From assembly GCF_014644555.1 (NCBI RefSeq), contig NZ_BMKX01000013.1, positions 1 through 64,000 on the forward strand: a stretch of 64,000 bases of DNA, written 5' to 3'. Shown piece by piece: positions 8,325 through 17,999 of the stretch. How positions within the stretch are numbered: the first letter of the stretch is position 1; every line of letters begins with the position of its first letter. The notes under the pieces were generated by a model, which saw only the letters and a program-made list of their open reading frames with translations, was not told where the DNA came from and ran no database searches. The stretch comes from Glutamicibacter ardleyensis. Lineage in GTDB: Bacteria; Actinomycetota; Actinomycetes; Actinomycetales; Micrococcaceae. The translations under genes and the position numbers were made by a program.

Positions 8325-10020
8325 CCAGGAAGATCTTGCCGCAGGTGCGCAGTGTCTGGTCTTTCATGTCTTTCAAGTCCTTGTGGTCTTTGCGCTGCCA
8401 CACCATCTCGGTGTGCACTACATGCGGCGGCAAGTTCCGGTATACGGCGGTGGCTTGCCCGAATTTCAGGTGCTTGAGCTCTTCAGCGCGCACGATCGCT
8501 TTTTCTTCCGTGCTGGTGGTCCTCGAGCCACCGGTTTTGCTGGAGGAATGGCTGATGCGCGTCTTATCCCGTACGCCCATGTCGCTCGCGTATGTTTTCA
8601 AATCCTCGCTGTTGATGCCAGGAAAAATCAGTTTCAGGCTGGCGTTGGATTCGATGGCTTTAGCTTCTTCCTTGCCCCAGCGTGCTTCGTTCTGGATGAA
8701 AGACTGGCTGATGCCGATCACTTGGATTCCACGGCCACCGGTATCGGTGATCAGCTCGGCCATATTGCTGAATGCTGCCACGTTGGGTGCTTCATCAAGC
8801 ACCATGCGGAACACCGGCCAGAGACGGCCAGAAGCAAACTGGCTGGATTTGCGCCGTGCGGCCCGGTAGACCTGATCGGCGAACATCGTACTCAACGTGC
8901 CGAGCGGGGATTTTTCGCCGTCCACCACGATATGCAGCGTGTTCTGTCCTTCAAGGAACGTGTTGATGTCGAAGGCTTCGCCGCGGCGGAACCGGAACTG
9001 GGAGAGCACTTTCTCGCTGACCAGTGGTTCGGCCAGGGAGAGCAGGGTGGATTTGATGGAGTCTTCGGTTTCCCCGGCCCGCGATTCGGTGCGCTCACGC
9101 AGAGGCTGGATGAAAGCCCGGGACTTATGGTGGTCTTCCAGGATCGTGATGGGTTCGGGGTTATGCGAGTCGAAGATCCACAGCAGCAGGTCATCCATGG
9201 TGCGGTCTTCCAGCGCTGCGGCGTGCAGGAGGCGGCCGAGGACAGAGCCGGCTTTGGCGCTGAACCAGGACCCGTTCTTGGTGCCTTCCATGGGTGCGGC
9301 GTTCGCCCAAGCTTTGCCGCGTTCCAGTGCTTCGTCTTCGTCCTCGCACCCGTAGATCGGGGTCCATTTCACGGTGTTGGGCCAGCCGGTGATGTTCTCC
9401 CAGTCACACACAAACACTTGACCTTGTTTTTCCCGAGCGGTGGCAGTCCAGGCGACCACGTCGGGTTTGGTCGACGTTGCCAGGACTGGTCCGGGTGCGC
9501 CGAGCACCATGGGGACCACGATGCTGGAGGTCTTGCCGCCGCGGGCCGGGGCATAGACCCAGAGGCTGTCTTCGAGCTGGATATACAGTGGCACTTTTTT
9601 GGAAGCGTTGGTGTAAACAGCCAGTGCGATGAACGCTTCCGAGGTTTTCTTGGTGACCGACGGACCGTAGATCTGGCGTGCTTTATGCCATGCGGCGGTG
9701 AAGCCCATCATCGAGGTGATCGCCGCACCTTGAGGGTTGAACGTGGTGGTGTTTTTGCGCGGGCTGATCCATAGTTCGGTGATCAGCACGTATCCGGCGA
9801 TGAGCAGGACGGCGAAGGCGCCGAGGATGAACCAGGACGCGGCCGGCCAGGCAAGATCCCCGTCCAGGCCTGCCTCGAGCAGATCCAACGGATTCCAGGA
9901 CACTTTGGAATTCGTGGGGGTGATTTTCTCGCCCCAGTTCAAGGCAGCCAGCACGATTCCGGCAAGCACTGCGATGATCAGGAACGTGGTGAAGCTGCTT
10001 TCACGCTGTGGGGAGGCCAT
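8275..10020 (-). CDS. VirD4/TraG-like type IV coupling protein
   Basis: About 581 residues. This inner-membrane ATPase brings the relaxosome to the secretion channel. Two N-terminal membrane segments lie at residues about 7-27 and 50-75. A variant Walker A (PARGGKTSS, near 158) and Walker B (MVLDEAPN, near 406) follow, then GGRGIQVIGISQSF, which is typical of TraG/TrwB proteins. I prefer ATG at 10020, which has AAGGA eight bases upstream, over an in-frame GTG at 10038. The start overlaps the end of the VirB4-like gene, consistent with translational coupling. Confidence 0.9.
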   Translation of the reverse strand: MASPQRESSFTTFLIIAVLAGIVLAALNWGEKITPTNSKVSWNPLDLLEAGLDGDLAWPAASWFILGAFAVLLIAGYVLITELWISPRKNTTTFNPQGAAITSMMGFTAAWHKARQIYGPSVTKKTSEAFIALAVYTNASKKVPLYIQLEDSLWVYAPARGGKTSSIVVPMVLGAPGPVLATSTKPDVVAWTATAREKQGQVFVCDWENITGWPNTVKWTPIYGCEDEDEALERGKAWANAAPMEGTKNGSWFSAKAGSVLGRLLHAAALEDRTMDDLLLWIFDSHNPEPITILEDHHKSRAFIQPLRERTESRAGETEDSIKSTLLSLAEPLVSEKVLSQFRFRRGEAFDINTFLEGQNTLHIVVDGEKSPLGTLSTMFADQVYRAARRKSSQFASGRLWPVFRMVLDEAPNVAAFSNMAELITDTGGRGIQVIGISQSFIQNEARWGKEEAKAIESNASLKLIFPGINSEDLKTYASDMGVRDKTRISHSSSKTGGSRTTSTEEKAIVRAEELKHLKFGQATAVYRNLPPHVVHTEMVWQRKDHKDLKDMKDQTLRTCGKIFLDADQIGAEAVDVERAE

Positions 10021-11488
10021 GATCCTGTTCCTTTTCACTGGTTGTCCTGGCTACCAGTGCTTTGTCGGTGTCGGTGAGGATTGTTTCCACGTCGCTGCGC
10101 AGATGCTTCACCTCGAAGGGGGCTTCGTTGCCGATTTTCATCAGGCAGGTGCCGGTGGCCAGGTTCAGGATCGTGGGGTAGCTGGAGGCTGGAAGGTCGA
10201 ACATGTCCACTGCTGCCCGGGCGTCCGGTGCTTTCTTCTGCTGGTAGACCAGCACGGTGTCGCATTCTTTGATGATCGCTTCCGCGTCGGTGCCGGCGGG
10301 GATGTCTGAGACGTGGTGGAAGAAGAACCAGTTCGACAAGCCGATGGCGCGGGAGACTTTCTGGTTGCGGCGGATCACTTTGGCCACCGAGGTCTGGACC
10401 AGGTGCCAGGCTTCTTCGACGACGAAGTGGGTTTGGCGGCGGTTCTTGGCTTTGAACAGGCGGTTGGTCATCCACGTGTTGATCACGGTCATCACGATCG
10501 CCAGGGCGGGGCCGTTTTCGGGCAGTTGGGAGACGTCGAAGACGGTGAGTCCGTCTTTGAGCTTCACATCCTTGGTGGTTTCGTTGTCGATCATTCCGGC
10601 CAGGTCTTCTTCGACGAAGCGTTCGAGCTCGAAGGCTACGTCGTACCCCCATTCGCGCAAGGTGGCTTTGCTGATTTCCAGGTGGGCGGAGTCTTCTTCG
10701 GCTGGGTCGATCATCCGGTTGATGACCAGCCGGATTGTCGGGGTGATACCTTGAGCTTTTGCGTCTTTCAATGCGCGGCGGTGTGCTGTGCGCAGGGCTT
10801 TGCCTTCGCGGGGACTAATGGGCCGGCCGAGGACTTCTTCGGCGACCGCGCGCAGCAGCATGGACTGGCTGGGCGGGGTTTCGCCGGTGGTGCTGTCTTC
10901 TTCTGTTTCAGCGGAGATGGAAGGGTCGAAGATGTTGATGCAGGATCCTCCGCCGCCGATCTTGAACGTGACAGGTTCCCCGCCCTGGTACCGGCAGAGT
11001 TCGGCGTATTCGCCTTCTTCCGGGTTGGAGTCGCTGGGTTTTTTGTCGATGACGATCACGTTGCGTCCGATGATCATGGGGCGCAGGCATCCCCAGGTTT
11101 TGCCGGCGGAGCTTTTCGCGGAGCCGATGTCGCCGATGACGACGACGTTGGCGTTGTTCACGGTGTGGGGGTAGGCGAAGATCGGGTCGTGCATGACGCC
11201 CCACCCTGATTCCAGATCAATGCCGAACAGCAGGCCTTTGTAGGAGGTGGGGGACCAGGGCACGGCGAGGTTGCTGACTTCAGCTTGCCGGGTGGTGGAG
11301 ATCGCGCCTTCCGGGGCTGGATCATAGAGTCCGTAGCGTGAGCCTTTGCGTGTTTGGCGTCCGGCATCCCAGGTGATGTCCGGGCGCTGTTCCGCCAGTG
11401 GCGCCGAGACGGACTCGGGAGGCAGGCGTGTCTTTTTCACTGTGTTTTTGATGGTTTTCTTAGGTGCTCGAGTGAAGATGCTGATCAT
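10001..11488 (-). CDS. VirB4-like conjugation ATPase (C-terminal motor half)
   Basis: A 495-residue P-loop ATPase that powers the secretion channel. The phosphate-binding loop is atypical (GDIGSAKSSAGKT, near residue 121) and Walker B is HFVVEEAWHL near 355. No membrane segment is visible. It is shorter than full-length VirB4 (about 800 residues) because the VirB3/VirB4-N part appears to be the preceding gene. This split, SCO6880-type protein followed by ATPase, is characteristic of actinobacterial T4SS. The four-base overlap with the upstream gene supports coupled translation. Confidence 0.88.
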   Translation of the reverse strand: MISIFTRAPKKTIKNTVKKTRLPPESVSAPLAEQRPDITWDAGRQTRKGSRYGLYDPAPEGAISTTRQAEVSNLAVPWSPTSYKGLLFGIDLESGWGVMHDPIFAYPHTVNNANVVVIGDIGSAKSSAGKTWGCLRPMIIGRNVIVIDKKPSDSNPEEGEYAELCRYQGGEPVTFKIGGGGSCINIFDPSISAETEEDSTTGETPPSQSMLLRAVAEEVLGRPISPREGKALRTAHRRALKDAKAQGITPTIRLVINRMIDPAEEDSAHLEISKATLREWGYDVAFELERFVEEDLAGMIDNETTKDVKLKDGLTVFDVSQLPENGPALAIVMTVINTWMTNRLFKAKNRRQTHFVVEEAWHLVQTSVAKVIRRNQKVSRAIGLSNWFFFHHVSDIPAGTDAEAIIKECDTVLVYQQKKAPDARAAVDMFDLPASSYPTILNLATGTCLMKIGNEAPFEVKHLRSDVETILTDTDKALVARTTSEKEQDHGLPTA

Positions 11489-13074
11489 TTGCGGATTCCT
11501 CTTCCCATGGGCAGCACGGCCATGAGGGCCATGTCGTGGCGGTTATCGAGCCAGTACAGCCGGTCTATGCCGCAATCGGTGGCGACGGATTCAATCTGGG
11601 TGGAGACCTGCAAGAGTTTTTCTTCTGAATCCACGGTGAAGCTGACGTAGGCTCCCCATTTCACGCCGTGGTGACCGCTGCCGGGCGTCAGGTCCACTGC
11701 GCGCTGGTCGGAGGAATTGGACATGACCTGTTCGGTGCCATCCGAAATCTTGCCTTTGGACGCGTTCGAGTGGCGTTTGGCTTTGTCACTGGTGCGGTCA
11801 GACATCGCTTGGGCGCGCGCTTCTTTGGCATCAACGACTTCGTTCACCCAGGACACTGAATGGATGACTGCGGGAACAATCCCGGAGACGAGCTGGCGCA
11901 TGGCTTGGACTGGCAAGGCTGATCCGGCCATGAACCCATCCCTGGGGATATAGGCGACCCGGGTGTAGGCGTGGTTGTTGACCACGACCGCTTTGGGCGT
12001 CTGTTCCTGGTCGAGTTTCTGCCAGACCGCCTCTAACCCGAGATCGGTGTCATCAATGGCGTACGTGTAGGGGTCTTGCAGGTGGGCAAGGATCCCGGCA
12101 GCCATCTGTGAATCCACAGCCCGGTAGCCGCGGATGGCTTTGTGCGCGACGGCTTGCGCCATGAGCGCTTGGGCTTCTTGGACGATTGCTGCGTGCACGG
12201 CCATAGGCCCTGGCTGCTGGGCGTTGGCGGCCCGGTGCAAGGCGGTGCGGTTGTCGAACCGCAGCACCCAGTAGCTGCGGTGCTGCTCGGCCCGGTCTTC
12301 GACCTGCAAGCACAGCTCTTGGTAGGAGCGCACCAGGTTTCCGTGGGCGTTGGGGTCCACGTAGTCGGCGAGCCAGGAGACGTGGTCGGTGATGTCCAGG
12401 GGGATGGAGCGGGTGAAACTCTGGATATGGGACACCGCACTGGTGCGCCGCGCCGCCCTGGCCAGCACACGTCCGAAGCCGAGGTGGGGGATGTCTTCCA
12501 CGTCTTCTTCGACCACGCCGCCGGCACTGCCGCGAACTTCGAAGATCACGGTATAGAAGGCCGGATCTGAGTTGGCGTGGCGGAAGACGGCGAGGCGTTC
12601 GCGGGGGTTGAAATCAACTTCTTTCACGCTCAGCCGTCCCACCATCAGCGGGGCCGGCTGAACATGCTCTTTGCGGCGTTCGGCGCGGCGCACTGCCAAC
12701 CCGCGGGGCCGGACCGCTTTCTTCTTATTCTTCTTCGCAGCCCGGTATTCCTGAACGCTGGCCAGCGCAGTCTGTTCATGGACGGGGTCATAGACACCCA
12801 GCCCGGCGTGCTTACGGTAGGCACGGTAGGCGGTTTCGGTTTTCAGTGCCGCGTAGCTGCGTCCCCCGTGGATGTTCATGGGAACGGTGATCACCACGCT
12901 GAGCACAGCGATGACGAGGCCGGCGAAGAGGAAGAAGAACTGGTCCATGCCCATCAGAACCACTATGGCGGCGATACCCAGGCCGATCCATAGGATGACC
13001 TGTTCGGGGGTGGAGCGGCCTGAGAGCAGTCCGCGTTTTTTGAACTCGCCGCCGAGGGCTACCTGACGTGTCAT
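11485..13074 (-). CDS. SCO6880-family T4SS membrane protein (VirB3/VirB4-N-like)
   Basis: A 529-residue protein with two membrane segments at residues about 25-66 (PrgI/VirB3-like) followed by a large cytoplasmic domain that matches the actinobacterial SCO6880 family by eye: GLGVYDP, YIPRDGF and a C-terminal WGAYVSFTVDS block. Such proteins pair with the ATPase encoded directly downstream. ATG at 13074 is immediately followed by MTRQVALGG. The gene lies seven bases after the VirB6-like gene. Confidence 0.82.
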   Translation of the reverse strand: MTRQVALGGEFKKRGLLSGRSTPEQVILWIGLGIAAIVVLMGMDQFFFLFAGLVIAVLSVVITVPMNIHGGRSYAALKTETAYRAYRKHAGLGVYDPVHEQTALASVQEYRAAKKNKKKAVRPRGLAVRRAERRKEHVQPAPLMVGRLSVKEVDFNPRERLAVFRHANSDPAFYTVIFEVRGSAGGVVEEDVEDIPHLGFGRVLARAARRTSAVSHIQSFTRSIPLDITDHVSWLADYVDPNAHGNLVRSYQELCLQVEDRAEQHRSYWVLRFDNRTALHRAANAQQPGPMAVHAAIVQEAQALMAQAVAHKAIRGYRAVDSQMAAGILAHLQDPYTYAIDDTDLGLEAVWQKLDQEQTPKAVVVNNHAYTRVAYIPRDGFMAGSALPVQAMRQLVSGIVPAVIHSVSWVNEVVDAKEARAQAMSDRTSDKAKRHSNASKGKISDGTEQVMSNSSDQRAVDLTPGSGHHGVKWGAYVSFTVDSEEKLLQVSTQIESVATDCGIDRLYWLDNRHDMALMAVLPMGRGIRK

Positions 13075-13080
13075 GAGTGA

Positions 13081-15150
13081 TCACCGATCCTTGAAGGAGT
13101 CCCACGAGTCTGGGTCTGCGTCGTTTGCGGCCATTCGTGCTTGAGCTGCAGCGTTGGTCGCAGCGTATTTGGTTCCGGCCAGCAGGCCGACCGCTCCGGC
13201 GGTCAGGGGGCTGAAGGCTGCAGTTGCCGCCACTGAAGCGATTTTTTTCGCCCGGCCGGATGGCGGGTTCTTCCGGCCCTGTCTAGAAGAGGAGGAGGGT
13301 GCATTTGGCCCGCTGGAGGCAGGCGCAGAGCTGTTCTGCTCGGTGGGACCTTGCCGTGCTGGGTCAGTACCGCCGGTCCGGGCCGGCGGTGGCGAACCAC
13401 CTTGCTGGCCGTTCTGATCCGGGGATGCTGGAGGCGCAGGGTTCTGGCCTTGCTGAGAGGTGTTTGCTGCAGCTGGTGCGCCAGTGGGTGCACCAGCCTG
13501 GTTTTGGCTGGCGCGTTCGTGTGCGCCATTGGTTTTCTGCGGTGAACCGGTGTCCGGGCTTTGGACAGCAGTGGTGCTGCCACCATCTGGGGAAGGACCA
13601 CTAGGTCTGGGAGAGCTGCCTTCTCCACTTGAACCGCCTTGACCACCAGAGCTTTGTGCGCTGCGGCTTGTGGCGGAGCCGCGCCTGGTGGAGATCGCCC
13701 GGCGAACCGATCCGGCACCGCTGCCGATTGCACCGCCTACGGCGCCGCCGACACCGGCAGAAATTTCCGGTGAGATCCCGCCGAATTTCGCTTCGCGGCT
13801 TTCGAGCACGGGCATCCACCGGAAGATCGCTGCGGGGGACAGGACGATCATCAGCATGATCGCGGCTGTTGCCCCCAGGTTGCCGACGTTCACCAGCACG
13901 TCATCGACCCCGTCTTTGAAGGCTGGTTGGGTGGCGAGGACAGCGAACACTGCACCGAGCACGAGGAAGGCAAAGGTTTTCAGCAGACTCATCGTGACTA
14001 GCGTCGTAGCAATCTTCATGACGTAGCGACGTGTTTTCGGTGACAGCAGCATGCCAATCAGCAGGGCGATAGCTAGGCCCATGAGTTGTTGGAAGATCGG
14101 AATCAGCAGGAAATACACCAGCAAGGCCAGCGCTCCGACGAACAGCAGTCCGAAGAAGAGGATGGCGGCCAACGGGCCGAACCAACTGGTGGATTCCAGG
14201 GAGCCGAACCGGGAGATCACGGTAATGAAGTTGCTGATGGATTCGGCCGCCCAATCACTGGTTCCATCGGTGAGTGGGGCGACGCGTTGCTGCAGTTCAT
14301 TCATCACCCAGGGGCCGTAGATGACCATGAATAACGCTGCGGGCAGGTAATAGAGCAGGGATTTGCTGAAATCGTCGTCGCTCATCTCCCCGTTGCTGTG
14401 CTGTTTGAAAAGGAACATGATCATCAGCCCAAGACCGACCACTCCCAGCCCGGCATAGAGCGCCCATCGGTCTTTGAATTCTGGGCTGGACGCGTCAAAT
14501 TCGGTGGTCGAAGAGATTTCTTCGAGGACTTTGGAGGTCATGGCGATGGATTCAGATTTGCTGCTGTTAGCGAGTTCATCCAGGTTCGATTTGGGATCGG
14601 CCACGAATTCGATGGTGTTGTCGATGGCGTCGGTGACGTTGAGTATGGAACGGCCCAGTTCGCTTTGCTCGAGGTATCCGCGGACCTTCTGTCCGCTCCA
14701 ATCCTTGAATTGCGCGTTGATTTTCTGCTTGATGCAGTAGCTAATACCTTGACCGCTGGCGCCCGTTTCCTTGAGAGCTTCGCAGAAGTCCATCTTTTCG
14801 CCTTCGCCCAAAATGAGGGTTTGGGCCGTGGGATACATATGGTGCAGGGCATCACGAGTCTGCTCTTCGCAGTTACGCTTCTGGAAAGAAAAGACGCTCT
14901 CCATCTTCGTGTAGTACTCGAACTCGCCGCATTTCTCCTTGGCAATCCCTGACAGAACCTCATCAAGAAGCTGGGCTTTTTCCTTCTCAGGCATCTTTTC
15001 GAAGCGTTTCACCTGGTCCTGGGTGAGCGCTTCTTCCACTTTCTTGGTGTCCTCATCAGCATGAACCGGCGACGGAGCGGCGACCAAGAGAAAGGTGGAA
15101 AGGAATGCGATCACCGCCAGAGAGGAAAGGACGCTGAGAAGCTTTGTCAC
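13081..15150 (-). CDS. VirB6/TrbL-like polytopic channel protein
   Basis: A 689-residue membrane protein. It begins with a signal peptide (hydrophobic core about 7-25, VHA cleavage motif near 31), then about 200 charged extracytoplasmic residues. Six or more hydrophobic segments lie between about 230 and 475, and a disordered Gly/Ser/Pro/Gln-rich tail runs from about 500 to 640. The topology matches VirB6-like proteins of Gram-positive conjugation systems, which form the inner-membrane channel. It overlaps the preceding gene by four bases. Confidence 0.8.
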   Translation of the reverse strand: MTKLLSVLSSLAVIAFLSTFLLVAAPSPVHADEDTKKVEEALTQDQVKRFEKMPEKEKAQLLDEVLSGIAKEKCGEFEYYTKMESVFSFQKRNCEEQTRDALHHMYPTAQTLILGEGEKMDFCEALKETGASGQGISYCIKQKINAQFKDWSGQKVRGYLEQSELGRSILNVTDAIDNTIEFVADPKSNLDELANSSKSESIAMTSKVLEEISSTTEFDASSPEFKDRWALYAGLGVVGLGLMIMFLFKQHSNGEMSDDDFSKSLLYYLPAALFMVIYGPWVMNELQQRVAPLTDGTSDWAAESISNFITVISRFGSLESTSWFGPLAAILFFGLLFVGALALLVYFLLIPIFQQLMGLAIALLIGMLLSPKTRRYVMKIATTLVTMSLLKTFAFLVLGAVFAVLATQPAFKDGVDDVLVNVGNLGATAAIMLMIVLSPAAIFRWMPVLESREAKFGGISPEISAGVGGAVGGAIGSGAGSVRRAISTRRGSATSRSAQSSGGQGGSSGEGSSPRPSGPSPDGGSTTAVQSPDTGSPQKTNGAHERASQNQAGAPTGAPAAANTSQQGQNPAPPASPDQNGQQGGSPPPARTGGTDPARQGPTEQNSSAPASSGPNAPSSSSRQGRKNPPSGRAKKIASVAATAAFSPLTAGAVGLLAGTKYAATNAAAQARMAANDADPDSWDSFKDR

Positions 15151-15908
15151 TGAGCCAACTCCATCCAGCCATCCCTGCTCAATGGGTTGCCGTCTGAATC
15201 GGTGAACAGATCACCAAGAATTTCGCGCGCTGCAGAGGGTTCCTTCTTGCCTTGCGTGTAAAGAAGCTGAGTTTCTGGCCGGTAAGTGGCGTTTTCACCG
15301 CTGAAATCAAGTTTCCAATCGTCGTTTTCCCACACCATGAGTTGTTCAGCGACGCGAATCTCCACGGCTGCAGGAACGGTGCGCCCATCGAGTTTGAACG
15401 CATTAGTTTTAATGCGTTGAGCCACTGCGACGGATGCTGTTTTACCTGATTCGCAGCTGACGACTTTGAAAATCGAGGGTTCAAGAAGCTCAGTTTCAGA
15501 AGTTCCGCCGTCTCTGGCTAATGAACGCAGCGCGTCAATATACTCTGCGCCATCCTCATTATCTGCAATGACCGTTTCCAGGGTTGCTTCACGCTTCTCC
15601 CAGTCACCGGCGCCATAGGACTCAGCCGGAACATAGTTGACCGCTGCGCGCACTGCGTCGTCGCACGAGGCGGTGTATCCGATGCGGGTTTGGCCATCTG
15701 CTGCGGTCTTGGTTCCGCCTTCGTTGGCGCGGAACGAGGATACAGGGAACCCGTTGTCGCTGATCCGGGTGGGTTCAGAAGGAGTAGTGGGTGTGGCCGC
15801 CGAAGTGTTCTCCTTCGTGGTCGATGAGATGAAATAGCTGGCGACAGCAACCAGCACGATCGCTATGATGACTACGGCGGCGATGATCAGGCTCCGGCGG
15901 CTTGTCAT
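15147..15908 (-). CDS. Bitopic VirB8/TcpC-like T4SS protein
   Basis: A 253-residue protein with one membrane segment (residues about 6-28), a Thr/Pro/Ser linker and a soluble domain of about 190 residues outside the cell. Size, topology and position between pilin-like and VirB6-like genes match the VirB8/TcpC group, which adopt NTF2-like folds and scaffold the channel. No diagnostic motif is visible, so the call is by context. It overlaps the neighbouring gene at both ends (15908 and 15147-15150). Confidence 0.65.
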   Translation of the reverse strand: MTSRRSLIIAAVVIIAIVLVAVASYFISSTTKENTSAATPTTPSEPTRISDNGFPVSSFRANEGGTKTAADGQTRIGYTASCDDAVRAAVNYVPAESYGAGDWEKREATLETVIADNEDGAEYIDALRSLARDGGTSETELLEPSIFKVVSCESGKTASVAVAQRIKTNAFKLDGRTVPAAVEIRVAEQLMVWENDDWKLDFSGENATYRPETQLLYTQGKKEPSAAREILGDLFTDSDGNPLSRDGWMELAQ

Positions 15909-16234
15909 TAGAGCATCCCCGCCACTTTGAGTACCGCACCGATGAGCACACCAAAGGCCGCCACCGCGATGACCGCCACGCCGCGGCGTTTGAGCTCGTC
16001 AGTGTGTTCGCCCATCTCCTCGTAATGGCCCTGTTTTCTGGCTCCGGAGAATTTTACGAAGCTGGTCAGAAGCTTCACTGATACATAGATCAGCACCAGT
16101 CCCCAGATGACACCGAGGATCACGGTCAGAGCATTGTCGAACCCTGAGCCAAGCGGTGCAATGTCGGGGGATACTCCGTCGAAAGGGTTCTTGACTTCTG
16201 CTGTTACTTGCAAGGTGGGGATGAACGGTTCCAT
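15908..16234 (-). CDS. Pilin-like small T4SS membrane protein
   Basis: A 108-residue protein with two hydrophobic segments (residues about 33-58 and 88-106) separated by a charged loop (KFSGARKQGHYEEMGEHTDE). The arrangement resembles VirB2/T4SS-pilin proteins of actinobacterial conjugative plasmids, which form the channel or pilus subunit. No cleavable signal peptide is evident. The stop codon overlaps the next start and the upstream gene ends two bases before the ATG, so it is tightly embedded in the transfer operon. Confidence 0.65.
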   Translation of the reverse strand: MEPFIPTLQVTAEVKNPFDGVSPDIAPLGSGFDNALTVILGVIWGLVLIYVSVKLLTSFVKFSGARKQGHYEEMGEHTDELKRRGVAVIAVAAFGVLIGAVLKVAGML

Positions 16235-16236
16235 GG

Positions 16237-17436
16237 TTAGTTTTCTTTCTTGTTTCGTTTGGTGGATTCTGCTCGGACTGCTGCGTGGTGCATGCCTTCG
16301 CTGACTGTGGCAGCAACTTTTTCAAAAGCTCGTACGGACTCATCTGTGGCCAGCTGCCAGTCGATCAGCCCGTTGGTGTCCAGGGCTGGTTCGTAGGGGA
16401 CGGGAAGGAAAGTAGCTTCCTCGCCGAGGGCTTGCTCGAGCATGGTGCGCAGTTCTTTGCGCCGTTCCGGGGCCACTGAGCGGCGATGGGAACCGGGGGA
16501 GATGACGAGGACCGCGTGGCGGCACAGCGCGGCGTAGTGGTCATTGCCCGAGAGCTGTGACATGGCTTGGAGCTGTTCGATGGTTCGGAGCACTGAGACG
16601 ACGGACTTATCGTTCATTTCCACGGGGAAGACCAGCTGGTCGGATCTTTCAATGCCGGCCAGCCAGTTCTCGGCGCGTGTGTTGTTGCCGGTGTCCAGGA
16701 CGATGACGTTCCAGAAACGCTGGACTACTTCGAGCAGTTCGTTGAGGGTTTCGCGGGTGAGCATCTGCATCCGGTCAGGATCTTCATCAGAGGCGAGGAC
16801 TGCGAAACGGTTGTCCCCTTGCGGGCGGGTGAAGTACTGGACGTCGCCGCTGCGGGTGTGTTCATTTTTGAGCTCTTCGAGGGCATCGAGCAGGTCGATG
16901 ATGGTCAGCTTTGATCCGTTGGAACGGGTGCGCACCCCGAGGGTGCCCATGGTTTCGTTGTTGTCCATCGCTAAGACCGCATGGTCAGAGGTGTTGCCGA
17001 TGGTGGAGGCCAGAGCCACGCTGATCGAGGTTTTACCTGACCCGCCGGCCGGCTGGGCGACAGTGACGGTGACGGGACGCGGGTAGACACGCCGGATGGA
17101 CGCGAGCGTGGTACGCCGAGCTAATTCTTGGGGTCCTGGTTTGGGGGAGATGAGGCCGCCGGTCCATGTGCGGATTGTGCGCTGCCAGCCTTCTTCGGCA
17201 GGCAAGGGTGTTTCCAGCGCGTCTGATCCGGTGATCGCGCTGCTCAGTGTTCCAGTGACCAGCGGTGTTCCGGCGGCCAGAGGCGCTGCGCGCGTCGGTT
17301 CTGGTGCGGTGGGTTTTACTGGTTCTGGGTTGTTGAGGATCTGTAACGAAGCTTCTGGTTTGTCGGAAGCGTTCGATACGGTCAAAACATCGGTCTTCGC
17401 TTTTCTGCGTTCGTCGCCTGGCCACTCGGTGCCCAT
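16237..17436 (-). CDS. ParA/MinD-like ATPase heading the transfer operon
   Basis: A 399-residue protein with a Pro/Ala-rich N-terminal tail of about 110 residues and a MinD-type ATPase domain. The phosphate loop is PAGGSGKTS (near residue 130) and lacks the first lysine of the usual deviant Walker A. The remaining motifs are recognisable: AMDNNETMGTLG, then VIVLDTGNN near 240. Such ATPases head actinobacterial transfer operons and probably position or activate the secretion apparatus. It is distinct from the partition ParA at the right edge. It is the first gene of the leftward operon and diverges from the lipoprotein gene. Confidence 0.8.
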   Translation of the reverse strand: MGTEWPGDERRKAKTDVLTVSNASDKPEASLQILNNPEPVKPTAPEPTRAAPLAAGTPLVTGTLSSAITGSDALETPLPAEEGWQRTIRTWTGGLISPKPGPQELARRTTLASIRRVYPRPVTVTVAQPAGGSGKTSISVALASTIGNTSDHAVLAMDNNETMGTLGVRTRSNGSKLTIIDLLDALEELKNEHTRSGDVQYFTRPQGDNRFAVLASDEDPDRMQMLTRETLNELLEVVQRFWNVIVLDTGNNTRAENWLAGIERSDQLVFPVEMNDKSVVSVLRTIEQLQAMSQLSGNDHYAALCRHAVLVISPGSHRRSVAPERRKELRTMLEQALGEEATFLPVPYEPALDTNGLIDWQLATDESVRAFEKVAATVSEGMHHAAVRAESTKRNKKEN

Positions 17437-17467
17437 CTGCGTCCCCTTTCCTTGGATGAACCCATAG

Positions 17468-17485
17468 TATCAACTAGTCTTGATA
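17468..17485. promoter_or_regulatory. Operator-like inverted repeat between divergent transfer operons
   Basis: TATCAA-CTAGTC-TTGATA is a perfect 6-bp inverted repeat centred in the 89-bp gap between the MinD-like gene and the lipoprotein gene. It overlaps a TATAGT hexamer (17484-17489) that could serve as a -10 box for the rightward gene. It is well placed for joint control of both transfer transcripts. Confidence 0.5.
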
Positions 17486-17525
17486 TAGTCAGTTTCATTC
17501 CAAAATAAGACTTTGAAGGGTTTTG

Positions 17526-17999
17526 ATGACACGCCGAATCATCCTGTCCACCGCCGTGCTCCTGGCGGTCTCACTGAGCGCCTGCACCCCCGCGCCGGAC
17601 CAAGAAACCAGTGATCCGCACGCGGATCACGGACCCATGCATGAGATCGAAGCATCCCCAGAGCAAGTGCAGATCGATGAATGGAACCCGCAGGTTTCGA
17701 CTGAAGCGAAACACACCGCAACCCAGGCCGCCAAAGCCTACGCCCGCCCGGACCTTGACCAATCGGCGTGGTTCAAAGCCCTGGCACCGTACCTGTCCCA
17801 GAGCGCACGGAGCACGTTCCAGCAGACCTCAAACCTCAACATCGCCTCCACCGAAGTCATCAAGGTTCACGAACCTGTCCAAGGCGTTTCACCGGCCATC
17901 GCCACCGTGAGCGTGCAGACCAACGCCTCCACCCTGGAATTCTTGCTCAGCCGAGCTGACGGGCAGTGGATGGTCGAGAAAATCACGAGCAACAGCTGA
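17526..17999 (+). CDS. Lipoprotein of the transfer region
   Basis: A 157-residue protein with a signal peptide ending in a lipobox (LSAC, Cys at about residue 20), so the mature protein should be anchored to the outer face of the membrane. The mature part has a His/Asp-rich stretch (DPHADHGPMHE) and a C-terminal domain of about 100 residues that may be NTF2-like. ATG at 17526 follows GAAGGG at a good distance; the TTG three bases upstream is less likely. Its stop overlaps the start of the cell-wall hydrolase (TGATG), so the two are co-translated. Confidence 0.8.
   Translation: MTRRIILSTAVLLAVSLSACTPAPDQETSDPHADHGPMHEIEASPEQVQIDEWNPQVSTEAKHTATQAAKAYARPDLDQSAWFKALAPYLSQSARSTFQQTSNLNIASTEVIKVHEPVQGVSPAIATVSVQTNASTLEFLLSRADGQWMVEKITSNS

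Noticed and set aside
8131-9774. Long plus-strand open frame (547 codons) antisense to the coupling protein gene
   Set aside because: It mirrors the high-GC codon bias of the minus-strand gene, has no family features and no ribosome binding site; the minus-strand frame carries clear VirD4 motifs.
16237-17436. MinD-like ATPase as the plasmid partition ParA
   Set aside because: It heads the transfer operon, has an atypical phosphate loop and a long N-terminal tail; the genuine partition ParA is at 63236 beside the iterons.
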